A DNA stretch of 64,000 nucleotides from Vishniacozyma victoriae (taxonomy: Eukaryota > Basidiomycota > Tremellomycetes > Tremellales > Bulleribasidiaceae), in contig JADPYG010000088.1 in the NCBI GenBank assembly GCA_017654735.1, positions 2,604,001-2,668,000 of the forward strand, written 5' to 3'. Below, in pieces: positions 32,421-43,150 of this stretch. The notes under the pieces were generated by a model. The model saw only the letters and a program-made list of their open reading frames with translations. It made no database searches and was not told the origin of the DNA. The position numbers and the translations under genes are program-made. The stretch's first letter is position 1, and each line of letters opens with the position of its first letter.

Positions 32421-32447
32421 ACTTACGTAAGTAATATCACGACGCGT
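32421..32447. promoter_or_regulatory. 12-bp palindrome and MCB-like ACGCGT in CASP/SFI1 divergent promoter
   Basis: ACTTACGTAAGT at 32421-32432 is a perfect palindrome. It holds TTACGTAA, a bZIP (Yap/Pap1-type) site, and also reads as a GTAAGT splice donor on both strands. ACGCGT, the MluI cell-cycle box bound by MBF in yeasts, is at 32442-32447. The gap between the two start codons is only 158 bp. Function is inferred from motif and position. Confidence 0.5.
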
Positions 32448-32510
32448 CTAGAAATCAATGTCAAGTCAAAGTTCAGCTAAACCACTGATTGACACAGACA
32501 TTATGCCTAT

Positions 32511-35500
32511 ATGTTAGCTCTATCTACACTCTCAGGCTTGTCCTACGCCTCGTCATCGCTCTCGCAAGATGTGGATTTGGATCTTGTGGAGGAAATCATA
32601 CAGCGGGCACCGAGGAGCGCTACGACTTTCCCTTTGGTCTATCGAGCATATGGCGAGGTCTTGGAGGAGAAGTGAGTTGATGTGCTTGCCTCTAAGCTGG
32701 CTCTAGACGTACCATCAAAGTACATGTAGGCTGTTACTAATCCGCAGTGGCTTATCCCAATCTTCAGATACGGCATATTACCAATTCCTGCTGAAACTCG
32801 GGGTCATTCGAGCGCCAACATGGGGAGAAAGATGGGATCTATGGAAAGCGACAAATACAATACAATCCCGTCCTCAACCACATACGAGTCCAAGAAAGGC
32901 ACGGAGATTATCGACACGAGAAGCCACTATCAAAGCAAGAGTCCCATTCTTGGCGTCAGCAAGTTCTGATCTGGACGATGGATTCGAGGGGGATGGCGAG
33001 AGTGTTCAAATTCGGGATTCCCCTCGCCGAGACCTCAAGAGAGAGGGTAGGAAGTCACTGGTGGGACATAGTCCTAGTCGATCTATCGATTATGATTTCG
33101 CCAGTTTGACTGCTCCAATTCGAACATCGACACCTGTTAATCGTGAACGAGACTCACCTCCACTACCGCCATACTCCGTTTCGGACGTCAGTGAGGGCGT
33201 CGATTCCGAGACATTGGGGGATACGCAAGGAACTCCTAGAGCCGGGGTACGACAATTAGAGGCGGAAGAGCTTGATGCGGATGTCATGCGCGAGATGGAA
33301 AGGCGGGCGGACGAGTTTTACGAGACTGGCCTCAGGGGGCGATGTTGGGACGTGTGGGCTCAAGCGAGCGAATGGGTTCAGGCTAGTCGTCTTGTCTTCG
33401 TTAGGACCGTGCTGATGAGGCAGAGGACGACAGAACAGATAGATAATGTCCGCTCTAATATCCTACTTCGCCAGACTCTAGCTCGCTGGCGTGCTGTACA
33501 CGCTCACAATCTCACACTCCCCAACACAGCGGATGCCCATCGCCAAACCCACCTGAAGAAAGTCGTTCTCGGGAAATGGATAGCTCGGCTGAAGGCTGCA
33601 GATCTAAAGAAGCGAGAGGTAGCTTTCGTCACTAGGTCGAAAGAGGAACAGGTTTCGCGTTGCTGGACGAACTGGAGAAACCGGCTCATCAAGAATCGGA
33701 CTCAGCGATGGACTCGGGATATGACCGCTAGGGAAAGGGCTTTCACTGCCAGGAGGGAGGAGAGAATGGCCTCCACTGCATTAGAGGTATGTCTCGCGTT
33801 CCCAAATGGGGATAAGGCTGACGACAGACATGGCGAGACCACACAAGGGATCGAATCGACGGAGCTACGGCAGACCTGCACTACTCAACGAGCTCAAAGA
33901 GGCGGATCGTCCGATCATGGCGATATTTGGCGGTGCAGAAACAGGAACTGGAAGCCATCGAGGCTGACTATGATAGACGGAATGTTGCGTCGGCGAAATC
34001 TGCAGCATTTGGGAGATGGCGAAAACGTTCGAGCCTGATAAATGCCGAAGAGCGGGTCATGCTCCTCAAGGAACAGACTTTGGTGGCACGAACATGGGAC
34101 ACATGGCGTACTGCTACGTGAGTTCTGTCTGCGATGCATTCACACTCCTAGCTGATGGGTAGGTCACAACGCAAGACAGCACTCGAGCTCTTTGAGCGGC
34201 ATTCGGTTGGAAGGGCGCTGAACAAGTGGAGATCTACATTGTCGCGAATCCAGGTGAGTCCTCACGAATGGGCAGTACTGATGATATAGTCACTGGATCA
34301 TCAAGCAGCCGATGTGAGAGCCAAGAGTGACCGTATTATACTGCGTGAGGCGTTCGGAACCTGGATCGCCTCTGAACGATCTAAACTTCTGGCTCAGGTC
34401 CATGATACACGTCTGACCCGTGATTGCTTGAGTCGATGGCAGAATAAGCGGAAGTCGCTACAGGCCCTCGAGGGTAGGTCCCACAACACGTCAAGGCAGC
34501 AGCTGACTAGCAGCGTCTGCCGATGAACATAAACGACAATCAGCCAAACGAACCGTACACGCCTCTCTCTCAAGATGGCGAGACCGCTTAGGTCACCGTC
34601 AAAATCAACTCCTCCAGGCAGATTTGACGTATGAATCGAAAGTAGTCTCAAAATCACTACGTATATGGGTATCTTCGTCCAAGAAAGTCGAGAGTAATGG
34701 TGTGATTGCTCGGAACGCACATTCATACTTCACGCAGAGGACGGTACTCAAATGCTGGAAAGCTGCGTTGGAGCAGAAGAAGAGAGATGCGTGGATTGAG
34801 GAAAAGAGAAAAGCGGACCTGAGAGCTCTTTTCGACCGTATGTCAAATGGTGCTTTAGTGGTGCAAGCTAATTGATAGGCTGGATGGAGGCTACTGTCCA
34901 GAGTGTACAAGACTCACAGGCCGTAGTGAAGTTCCAGCAAGATAGCGACAAGGTGCGTCACAGCTGACAGAGTTGGGCGGGAAACTGATCGCCAGCGTTT
35001 GCTCGAATCGATGATTGGTCAATGGACAGCACAGGTGGTAGCTGTCAAGTCTCTCGAGCTCGACGTGATCGAAAAGCGTGACGGTGCAATTTTGCAGTAT
35101 GACACTCCGCCTCGGGAAAATTCGTGAGCTGACGTTGCAGAAACGCCATGGCCCGATGGAAGGCTTCTTCGAAACGCGTACACGAGCTCAAGGGGCTTAT
35201 GTATAGCTTCAAAGACGTCAAGCTAGAAGGTGCGTCTCCTGCTCCTATCATGCTGATAGCCAGATTCCCTCAGACATACCTTGCGTGTCTGGCGAGACCA
35301 AGCCGTCCAGTCGCGCGAGAGGCGGATTAGACTCGCTAAAGCGGAGAAGGAGAGGGATGCTCTGTTGCTGAGAGATACATTTGATCATTGGCGATCTAGG
35401 TATCGAGAGAACCAACTTGCTCCGATCGTGCGTCCCTCATCATTCGACGAACGATCAAGCTGACAGGCAGGAAGAAGAAGTAGCTTTGAGACGGGAAGAT

Positions 35501-36168
35501 GCAGTGGTCTTTACAGCTTGGGATACATGGAAAGCTAGGTCCAAGGTATGCGTCCCGCACATTCCTGAGCTAGTCGCTGATGATCAGAAATTACAAGCTG
35601 TATCGATGGATCATAGGCGCATCAAGAGATTTGCCTGGTCTAGATGGATTCGAGCTTCGGAATTGGCTCTCCAGGCAAAACAGGCTAAAGCCACTGCTGA
35701 TCGACATCTTATTGGTATGTCACCCGTGTCAGATACGTGGGACGGTGCTGATTTGTCCAGAGGACGTGTTTGCGACTTGGAAAGATGCTGCCAAGCGAAA
35801 GTCATCTCTTCGTACTACGTGAGTCGTTTTCGAGTCCTGGTCCATGCCGGATGGCTGCTAACACGTTCAGGCGTATCAGAGGGAGGATCCGTCAGGTATC
35901 TCAGACGCCTGACCATACGCGTGTCACACCACCTGTCCGAAGGACTACAACCTCTAGAAGGGATAGTCACCATGAGCCTACTCGAACCACTCCCTCACGC
36001 GCAGGTATGCATACTTCGAATATCGCGCAGGCATCTCAATCGGTCGCTTCGGAACCTGCTTATAGCCGTTTGCGGTCGGAACTAGCAAGCAGACGTCGGG
36101 GGGCTAGTGAAGAGCCTGAAGACGGTGGTATGATGCGGGCTTTACGGGGAGCTCTTGGTGATCGCTGA
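32511..36168 (+). CDS. SFI1: Sfi1-type centrin-binding repeat protein
   Basis: Spindle pole body/centriole half-bridge protein whose long helix binds centrin (Cdc31) at each repeat. The proposed start reads MLALSTLSGLSYASSS; an upstream CAG acceptor (32497) implies a 5' UTR intron. After an N-terminal Ser/Pro-rich part come many Sfi1 repeats with the spaced Trp motif: TLARWRAVHAH, VVLGKWIARLK, QVSRCWTNWRNRL, AAFGRWRKRSSL, LVARTWDTWRTAT, LNKWRSTLS, CLSRWQNKRKSL and KRFAWSRWIRASEL. About a dozen introns of 35-45 nt break the array, many near repeat borders. The C-terminus is a polar tail ending MRALRGALGDR at 36168. A diverged copy of this tail lies immediately downstream. The exact start and some mid-gene joins are less certain. 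Confidence 0.9.
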
Positions 36169-36455
36169 AGTGACCTACATTATCTATAATGCATGATTGC
36201 CCAGTCGTATCGCTCTTTAGTGCAATTGTTCAGAAACCTGTGGGAAACGCCTTTCGCAGAGCCTGCTTATAGGCGGCTGCGGTCCGAACTCGCAAGCAGA
36301 CGTCGGGGCGGCAGTGAAGAGCCTGAAGATGGTGGTATGATGCTGGACGCAGAGCTCTTGGTGATCACTAGAGTAGTCCACTCGATCTGTAATGCATAAT
36401 TACCCAGTTGTATCGCTCTATAGTGCGATTGTTCAGAAACCTGTGGGCAGGACAT
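36045..36455. repeat. Tandem duplication of about 205 bp spanning SFI1 and otubain 3' ends
   Basis: Two copies lie head to tail, roughly 36045-36250 and 36251-36455. Each holds a segment encoding EPAYxRLRSELASRRRG and SEEPEDGGMM, then a 3' UTR-like stretch (GCTCTTGGTGATC, AATGCAT, CCCAG, TATCGCTCT), then TTCAGAAACCTGTGGG. Copy offset is 207 bases on the left and 203 on the right, explained by a 4-base loss after the GGMM codons. The live SFI1 stop is in copy 1 and the live otubain stop (36433) is in copy 2. Confidence 0.85.
36251..36399 (+). pseudogene. Relic copy of the SFI1 C-terminal exon
   Basis: The second duplication unit keeps an open frame reading EPAYRRLRSELASRRRGG and SEEPEDGGMM, almost the same as the real SFI1 tail. 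It then shifts frame through a 4-base deletion, misses the original stop and ends VVHSICNA at 36399. It has no start context of its own and lies beyond the SFI1 stop, so it is probably transcribed only as SFI1 3' UTR. Readthrough of the copy-1 stop is not ruled out. Confidence 0.7.
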
Positions 36456-37580
36456 CCTTCGCAACCACATCGAAATGACCAGGTCTGCCGGTCAGCTCCA
36501 TTCACCAAGACGAGACGTACCTATACAACAGAGTCAAAGGTCTATCTTTCTCTTTCGTCCCAGGACCGAATTCCACCCAATTAATAACCTCTCCATTCCC
36601 AACATCACTTCTATCAAGATACGCAACCCTAATCCCAATCTGTAAAGTCTCTGCCAAAGCCATGATCTGCGCATGATCCGCTTCCTTTCCGACAGGTTCT
36701 ACTTCCTGTCTGCAGAATTCTTCTGGCGATAGAGGGAGGAAAGTCGTAGGGGATAGGAGGAAGTCGGAGAATGTTTCGGGATGTGTACGGATATATGCAG
36801 AGGTAATCAACCTCAGTGCCTGCTTGTCAACTCCTGACTGAAGAGGAGAGGGTGCACTTACAACGACGATCGAATTGGATCTCTCTGCATCTTGGAGAAG
36901 TTGGATGATATCATATTCCGTAGGTCGTTTCGATTTCTCTTTCTGGAACGAAGTGACCATTTCAATCAGAGGATCCAAGAATTCCTGATACTACCTCATC
37001 AGCTCTGTTCTCATTTGTCGTGTAATTGAGAGAAGACTAACCAGTTCCGGATCAAAATGAGTAATTTCAGAAGGCTCGGCTCTCTTGATAGATCCTAGAG
37101 CAGCTTTGGAGGATGTAGCTGGATCTTGAGATTGTAATATCTTGAGAATATACGCGATCGTAAATGCTTATCTTTCAGCTTGGACTCTTGACTCCACTCA
37201 TGGAAGGGGCTCACATCGATAGAAACAGTCCCCATCACCTCTTGCTCTCCATACCTGATCCCATCCATTCTCTTGTAGCCAATCTAATTTCTTCACCACC
37301 GTCTGTGATCCATTGAGATATTCATCCCGAATGACCATTAATGGTGTTGGGGGACTGATTAATGGCTGAAGTCATTAGCTCTTATTTCTCTCAAGTCAGG
37401 ATATAGATGAAGGAGTAGACGCACCTTGCTCATAACATCTTCATTGTGATCCATTCCCTCCATCAACCTCATTATCTCCTGGTCCGTCAAGGTTGACATG
37501 TCGGTATTCTCATCTATAACCCGAGGTGGGGCATCTTGCGTTGCGGCATTGTCCGTCGGTTGATCCTGCTGGGCGCTCAT
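36433..37580 (-). CDS. Otubain-type OTU deubiquitinase (peptidase C65)
   Basis: Ubiquitin thioesterase of the otubain family. It starts MSAQQDQPTDNAATQD, then LTDQEIMRLMEGMDHNED. The catalytic core is RARGDGDCFYRS (Asp and nucleophile Cys), with LRLITSAYIRTHPETFSDFL, FCRQEVEPVGKEADHAQIMA and an IRVAYLDR segment as expected for C65. The catalytic His is in RPGHFDVVAK in the last exon, which is only about 50 nt and ends LPTGF at 36433. Minus strand, about six introns. Its final codons lie in the right-hand copy of the 205-bp duplication, and an older copy of its tail sits in the left-hand unit. The start is about 320 bp from the end of the Nek-type kinase gene on the same strand. Confidence 0.92.
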
Positions 37581-37901
37581 CTCTGGAGTCGGCTGTATCC
37601 AGTCAGGAGACGATAAAGCACTCTATTTGACGCTTAATCTTACCACAAAGTGGGTCAAGTAGGAAGAAAGGAACGATAACGGCTCATCTAACTCGACGCA
37701 ATGACGAACCATCTATTTGAGCCCCACAAAGAACATTCTTGGCGTCCCACCATCACATCGCATTTGGGCCATGTACGACGGATCCCACATGTCGTACATA
37801 TCAAGTAGATGTCTGACTACTATATACAACATCACCACCCAAACCAGAGAAGAGGAAATAAAGAAATGAAATGGTATCAGAAATGTTCAAGGAATCGTCC
37901 A

Positions 37902-40487
37902 TTATCGCCCAGCAGATTTCAACCTCCCTCCTGTCCCCTCCCCACTAACCCTTCCCGCATTAGTCTTCAAGACTTGTTGATGCAGATTACCAGACTTGCT
38001 ACGCGGTACGGACGTCGTTTTACCGATAGGTATGATACGTGAAGGTATCGTTGCCGCTCGTGTATTGTCATGCGAGATTGGAACGAGCGGTCTCCTATCG
38101 ACTGCAGAGGGTACGGGTACAGGTGCAGTCGCTGCGCGACGGATGAATGGTGATGGTAGATCTGGATCGTCGATGGTCCATTTTGCAGGGGTTGCTGCTT
38201 CTCGATAAGCATAGGTGGAAGTGGGGATCATACTACCCGCCGAACTGACATGCGAGCCAGTACTTGCTGCGGAAGCCTTGTCGCTTCCTCCAGAGTTCGC
38301 TTGTGTTGATCGTACTACTTCATGCGATGAAGCAGATGACGCGGCCGAGTATACTGAAGGTCCAGGTGCGAGTGATCCACGTCTCATTCGCATAGGAGCA
38401 GGTGTAGGCGCATAGCTCATCATTGAAATATCTTCGCAGAATGGCGAAAGTTCCCCAGGTGACCCGATACTTGCTCGCTGGGGTCCACGTCCCATTGGAT
38501 ACGCTGCATGTCTAGCAGGTGTCTGTTGGGCAAGTCCTTCGGCCGCAGCGGCCTCAGCAGCGCGTGCTTGCGCCTCACCACGTAAGTTTGTCAAGGATTT
38601 CGTATTATTGCGGCGGATAGGCGTAACGTTGCGCATAGCCAGAGTACCGAATCGAGACTCGAGTGGATTAGGCGAGTCGGGTGCCACTGGGATTTTGGAA
38701 GGTGTGTCGTTCCATGCCATCGACAGTCGTGGGTTTCGCCCTTGAGTGGGCAGAGGTGCAGTACTGACACTTAGCATCTTCCACTATTGCGTGATTAAGC
38801 GACTTACGCTCGTTCCTCAAGGGGCGGTCGAGAAGGTAGCATGTTCGATTGACGTCGTTGGAGAGCTGGTCATCAGTACATGACCACAACAGCAACAGAG
38901 CAACAGGGGAACGCACCATAGCCCCCACCGTCTGACTCTTCGGAAGCTTGCTGTAATCTCTCCCTAAACTGATCCTGCTCTTCCTTCAATTTATCCCATG
39001 ACCCACGTAAAGCCTCGGCAGCTTGATTGTATCGTTCCTGAGTAGCTGCAAGAGCAGCCTCTTTACTTGCTACGCTACTTTCACGCTCTGCGATGTCCGC
39101 TTCCCTCGCTTGTAATTGCTTGTCTCGTTCCAGGATGGCATTCCCACGGGCTCTTAGCCGGACTTCGTAATCTTCAAGCTCTTTCTTCTTACTTTGAAGG
39201 ATCTCCGTCCTGTCTATCAGCTGAGTTTCGTGAGCGAGTGAGCTGATCCACTGATTCTGTATGATCAATAATTTCCTGTGAAGCTTCATCTCCTCCATCT
39301 CCAGTAAATCCTTGGTAGAAGGTCGCTTGGTTGGCTACCTGGTCAGCTAAAGCGCGAAATGTCTTCGCTAGCTTACGTTGAGGTTGAGCATAGCTCGAAT
39401 CGCTCTGCCTAGAGCTGCGGAATATTGTGCTGGTATAGGTGGGATTTTGCCAGATTTGACTAGCGTAATGAGTTCGGCTTGAGTGGTAGCCGATGAGAAT
39501 GGGGATCTGCCTGTCAGTTTCCGATAAACTGCGCTCCAGTAGACTTACACAAGTGTACACATTTCAAAGACTAGACACCCTAGACTCCAGATATCGGATT
39601 TGGTATCATAACGGTTCTCTGCCAAGATTTCGGGTGGCATATACAATGGGGTCTACTCCGTCAGTTGAAGCGTTACAGTATGATCGCGATGACTCACTCC
39701 GACATATGTATCCGTGAAAGCCGATGTACCCATATCCTTACTTAACCCAAAATCACCAAGTTTGACATGATCATCCGACAGAAACACTACTCATCAGCCC
39801 CATACTTCCAGATGCAGCACTCACCATTTTCAGGTTTCAGATCTCGATGAAGGACCTGATACTTGCCCATAGCCTCGGCACTTCCGCTGATACGTGCCCC
39901 ACCTGCTTTGTTCCTCTCCGCAGGCCAATGGCAGTGATGTAGAGCTTGGGTGATTTGGAGGAATATATTCCATATCTTGTCTTCGTGTAATGAAACCCCT
40001 GAACGAGTTGCTTTCCGGATCAGAGAGCCCAGATCACCAGATTTGCAGTACTGAGCAGTCAGCTTCGTTACTGCTCGAATGTAGGATTACATACCTCCAT
40101 AACGATATATATCCTCTCATTCTTTGGATCTTTGATCTTCTGGACCAGCTGAACGATGTTTCGGTGCTTGAGACCTTCGAGGATGTTACTGTTCATGTCA
40201 GCTACTCGATCGATCAGACGAGCGGAAGCTTACACCTCAGCCAAGATCTGCTTCCTATCCTTCTCTGTCATCTTTGAATAATCCAACTGTTTCAACGCAT
40301 ATTCCTTCCCATCATCCACTTTTTGTACCTTGGAAATAACCCCAAAACTACCTTTACCGATATTAGACACTAGCCTATACTTGTCCATCTCGGATGCATC
40401 TGCATATCCGCTGTTGAGATTATTGAAAGATGGGTTCGGAGGGTTGGACAGCGGGATATGAGCCCGTCGAGGTTGGGGTAATGTCAT
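37902..40487 (-). CDS. NIMA-related (Nek2/Fin1-like) protein kinase
   Basis: Ser/Thr kinase of the NEK family. The start is [15 protein letters not shown]; the kinase domain begins at [16 protein letters not shown] (Gly loop). Then come the Lys motif [11 protein letters not shown], the [17 protein letters not shown] hinge, the catalytic [18 protein letters not shown] and a T-loop ending [29 protein letters not shown] and KRPSTKDLL complete the fold. An insert between helices E and the catalytic loop ([16 protein letters not shown]) resembles other fungal NIMA kinases. After the kinase, [19 protein letters not shown] starts a coiled coil, followed by about 290 residues of Ser/Pro/Arg-rich tail with basic patches. 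Family members act in mitotic entry and at spindle poles. Minus strand, about ten introns. Confidence 0.92.
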
Positions 40488-41008
40488 ATTTGTAGAGGTT
40501 GTTTACCGGTATGTTTACCTAGTTTGCGTCGGCATTGAAGGCGGAGGAGGGAATGGATCGATGTGCCGAGTTCCTGGAGTGGGGCGAAGAATGAGTCGTT
40601 AGTCGAGGGCGGTATGTATGGATATGATAGATGTATCTACTACTAAATGCAGGGTAATAATGAATGTATGCTGTTGTGTCTCACTGGATTGGAAACGTTG
40701 AATGAAAGGCAAAGTCAGTCGCGTGGAATTAGATTCCGTTGTTTGAGAGGAGCAGGTAGGGTTGTGTGTGTATGTGTATGTCAGGGTAAACGTAGGTCAC
40801 AGACAAGGGATAGGATATGCTTAAAAAGATGAGCAGATGTGCCAAACACCAAGCAATGCTCAGAGTCATGCCGCAGAGTCTAACACACGGACCAGCGAGC
40901 GGGCTTCACGGAGTGACCTTTGCTGCAAGGTGTTATATGCATTCTTTACTCAGCTGCAATCCGTCCCGAGACCGCATTCCCTGACGATCACATCCTTCCG
41001 GTAACCCC
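40488..41008. other. Promoter of Nek kinase; no gene seen
   Basis: These 521 bases lie upstream of the kinase start and downstream of the first PMP3 gene. A TG-rich run (TGTGTGTGTATGTGTATG, about 40763-40780) is the only notable sequence. No coding exon is supported. Confidence 0.45.
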
Positions 41009-41534
41009 CTAGTACCTCCTGGTTGTGGTCGCATAGTTCGAGTTTTTGGAGACTAAAGTGGTGTTAGCAACGATCGAGGCCATACGACAAGGAAAGCTCA
41101 CTGATCCACCAAGCGTGAATGACTGATTGTAAGCATTTACATCTGTCAGGCTCGATAAAGACGTACCTCCAGGAATCCATCCGAGGATCCAGAGCAACTG
41201 AGAGGTATCAGCAGGTATCGCTAGAACATCTCAAGAGAAAGAGATAAGCTTACGATATTGATCCAAAAGTCAGCACCGCAACCTGTTTACTGTCAGTCTT
41301 GAAACATCATGTAAATTCGCCCGACCACTGCCTGGACCCAGTGACTCACCCTTTTTAGCGAATCTACTCATCAGTCTTTCTCATACATCTCCATAGCAAT
41401 GGACCTACACTCCGAATGGGGGGATGAAAATGGAGATAAAGTACAGCACAACATCGCCGTTTGCTGTGTTTATCAGCCCCGAGTTCCCCGGACAAGCAGA
41501 GCGACAGCGACTCACAAGACGCAGGCTGGGCCAT
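41009..41534 (-). CDS. PMP3/stress-induced hydrophobic peptide family, copy 1
   Basis: Small plasma-membrane proteolipid with two transmembrane helices; yeast Pmp3 modulates membrane potential and salt tolerance. The reading chain joins a first exon MAQPAS to NGDVVLYFISIFIPPFGVF, AKKGCGADFWINI, LLWILGWIPG, VIHAWWI and a tail ending NSNYATTTRRY. The family hallmarks PPxGVF, GCGADxWINxLL and LGWIPGVIHA are all present. Six exons in about 525 bp make it extremely intron-dense: each intron is 40-60 nt, while some exons are under 35 nt. It is first in a run of three same-strand paralogues. Confidence 0.85.
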
Positions 41535-42301
41535 GTTGTAGGATCCTATGTACAGATGAGAACGACTGGGAGTAAGTAGACTGTAAACAATTCGGGAATC
41601 AAAAGCTAGAGGTGTAAAATAGAGACTGGGCATGTGACGTATGGCCGTGAGTCCAAATGCGGCTTGGCGCAGATTCCCGGATTTAAGCCGGGATATCCGG
41701 TTCCCTCGACTTGTACATTCGACTCTCTACCTATCTTTCTTCCACTACGATAGATACAGCCTGTCTACCCGCCTCGCGCAGTGTCGTCCGGTATACTGTG
41801 GAAGGTTGTGCGCTCGACTATGACAAGTGAAGCGTAAAGATCACTCAAAAGGGATGATCAGCAGTGATCATCAACAGCTCGAGGAGCTGATACATCAGGG
41901 CACCCTTCATCAAAATGGGGGCTAGATGTCGGAGGATCCGATGTGCGATTGGCGGTACAAAGGATCCTGTCCTGTAGATGACGGGGTCAGGAGGCCAATG
42001 GCAAAATGGGCATTGTAGAAGCACGAAGGAGTTTATGCGTGAAATCTTGCAGCTTCCTGACGGTCACAGAGACTGATCCTTGACGGAAGACCTCTTGGGG
42101 GACCACTTGCACCTCAAGTGCGCCATCAAGCAGCCGTCTGTGGTCGACTTCAAGGAGATCAAGTTGGTATAATACAAGCGTGTATGCATATTGTAAGATA
42201 GCCGCTCTTAGAACCCTCGATATCTACTTGCTCCACATGCTCCTCTCTCCACAGCGGCCCTAGTGTCAGGTCGCCCCGTCCTAAGCGGCGAAAGTGGCTC
42301 A
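41535..42301. other. Gap between PMP3 copies 1 and 2, with nested inverted repeats
   Basis: No coding exon is supported in these 767 bases. Between 41839 and 41889 two inverted repeats are adjacent: GATCACT pairing with AGTGATC (41839-41845 and 41863-41869), then CAGCTC-GAG-GAGCTG (41875-41889). A further short inverted repeat, CACTTG/CAAGTG, is at 42104-42120. These could be structured RNA or transcription-factor sites. Confidence 0.4.
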
Positions 42302-42757
42302 TTAAAGTCGACGACGGCCCTCCGGTCTACAACAAGGAAGGTTGTAAGTAACAAATAGAGCGTGAATAACTGCCCATATGTCAGCATCGCTTCTGACTCT
42401 GCTCGACCGCTGAGGACATACCACCAGGGATCCAACCTAGGATAGTGAGGAGCTGCTATATCAGTACGCCATTCGTATGTGCAGTGGAACCGGAGTAGAC
42501 ATACGAGATTGATCCAGAAATTGGCACCAAGACTGCACCCTGGTTGTCAGTGGACTTTCTCATAATCGTCGTGATTCCTCCGTCCTATGGCTTACCATCG
42601 TGCCAGAATCTGATCGTCAGTGACAGTCACCTCAAAGATGCGTATGAATACTCACACTGCAGCGGGGGGTACAAGAAAGCAGAGAATGATGGTCAATAGT
42701 CGTCCTATGTCGTCAGTTCATTTCGCTCGGGAAATCTGGTCGGTCCTGACCTAGCAT
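42302..42757 (-). CDS. PMP3 family, copy 2
   Basis: Second tandem PMP3-type gene. The chain starts MLGRLLTIILCFLVPPAAV, continues FWHDGCSLGANFWINL, then LLTILGWIPGVIHALFVTYN and ends CCRPEGRRRL at 42302. Both hydrophobic helices and the LGWIPGVIHAL signature are intact. Compared with copy 1 the N-terminus is short (only ML before the first helix) and the tail adds two cysteines and an Arg cluster, a possible palmitoylation and membrane-anchoring tail. Introns occupy the same places as in copy 1 (after the PP-V turn, before CSLGAN, before the LLTILGW block, and after IPG), which supports origin by tandem duplication. Confidence 0.8.
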
Positions 42758-43150
42758 CTTGTTATCCAGATGAGAAATTGTGTATGAGTACTTTACGGTT
42801 TGCTAGTGTTTAGAGCAAGTGAGAAGATGAGATCAAAGGTCGGTGGGCTCATATATAAGTTGGATCAGTCCCTGTGAAAGGAGCGACTTCAAACGGATAG
42901 GGTGAGAAAGCGAAAGGATGATACCCATGACGTCGTCAACGGGGGCGAAAGGAATCCTCATTCAACAGCATGGCGGTTGCCAGAAGACGGGAGCCGCGTC
43001 AGAGAAACGAACATGTTTGCATCATGATAATTCGACGTGTGGAAGCATCTTGACAGAGCCCGCAAACATGAGGAGAAACGGTGTTTGGGTCTGTCATGTC
43101 AGCGAGACCGTTCTGAAACATAGAGTCCATTGGTTATGACTCACCATCAT
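42758..43150. other. Gap between PMP3 copies 2 and 3
   Basis: These 393 bases hold the presumed promoter of copy 2, with a TATA-like TATATAAG near 42852 about 95 bp upstream of its start, and the 3' UTR of copy 3. No gene is seen. Confidence 0.45.

Noticed and set aside
36193..36399. ORF starting MIAQSYRSLVQLF as a separate small gene
   Set aside because: It is the second unit of the 205-bp duplication; its protein part is a frameshifted SFI1 tail without its own promoter or start context.
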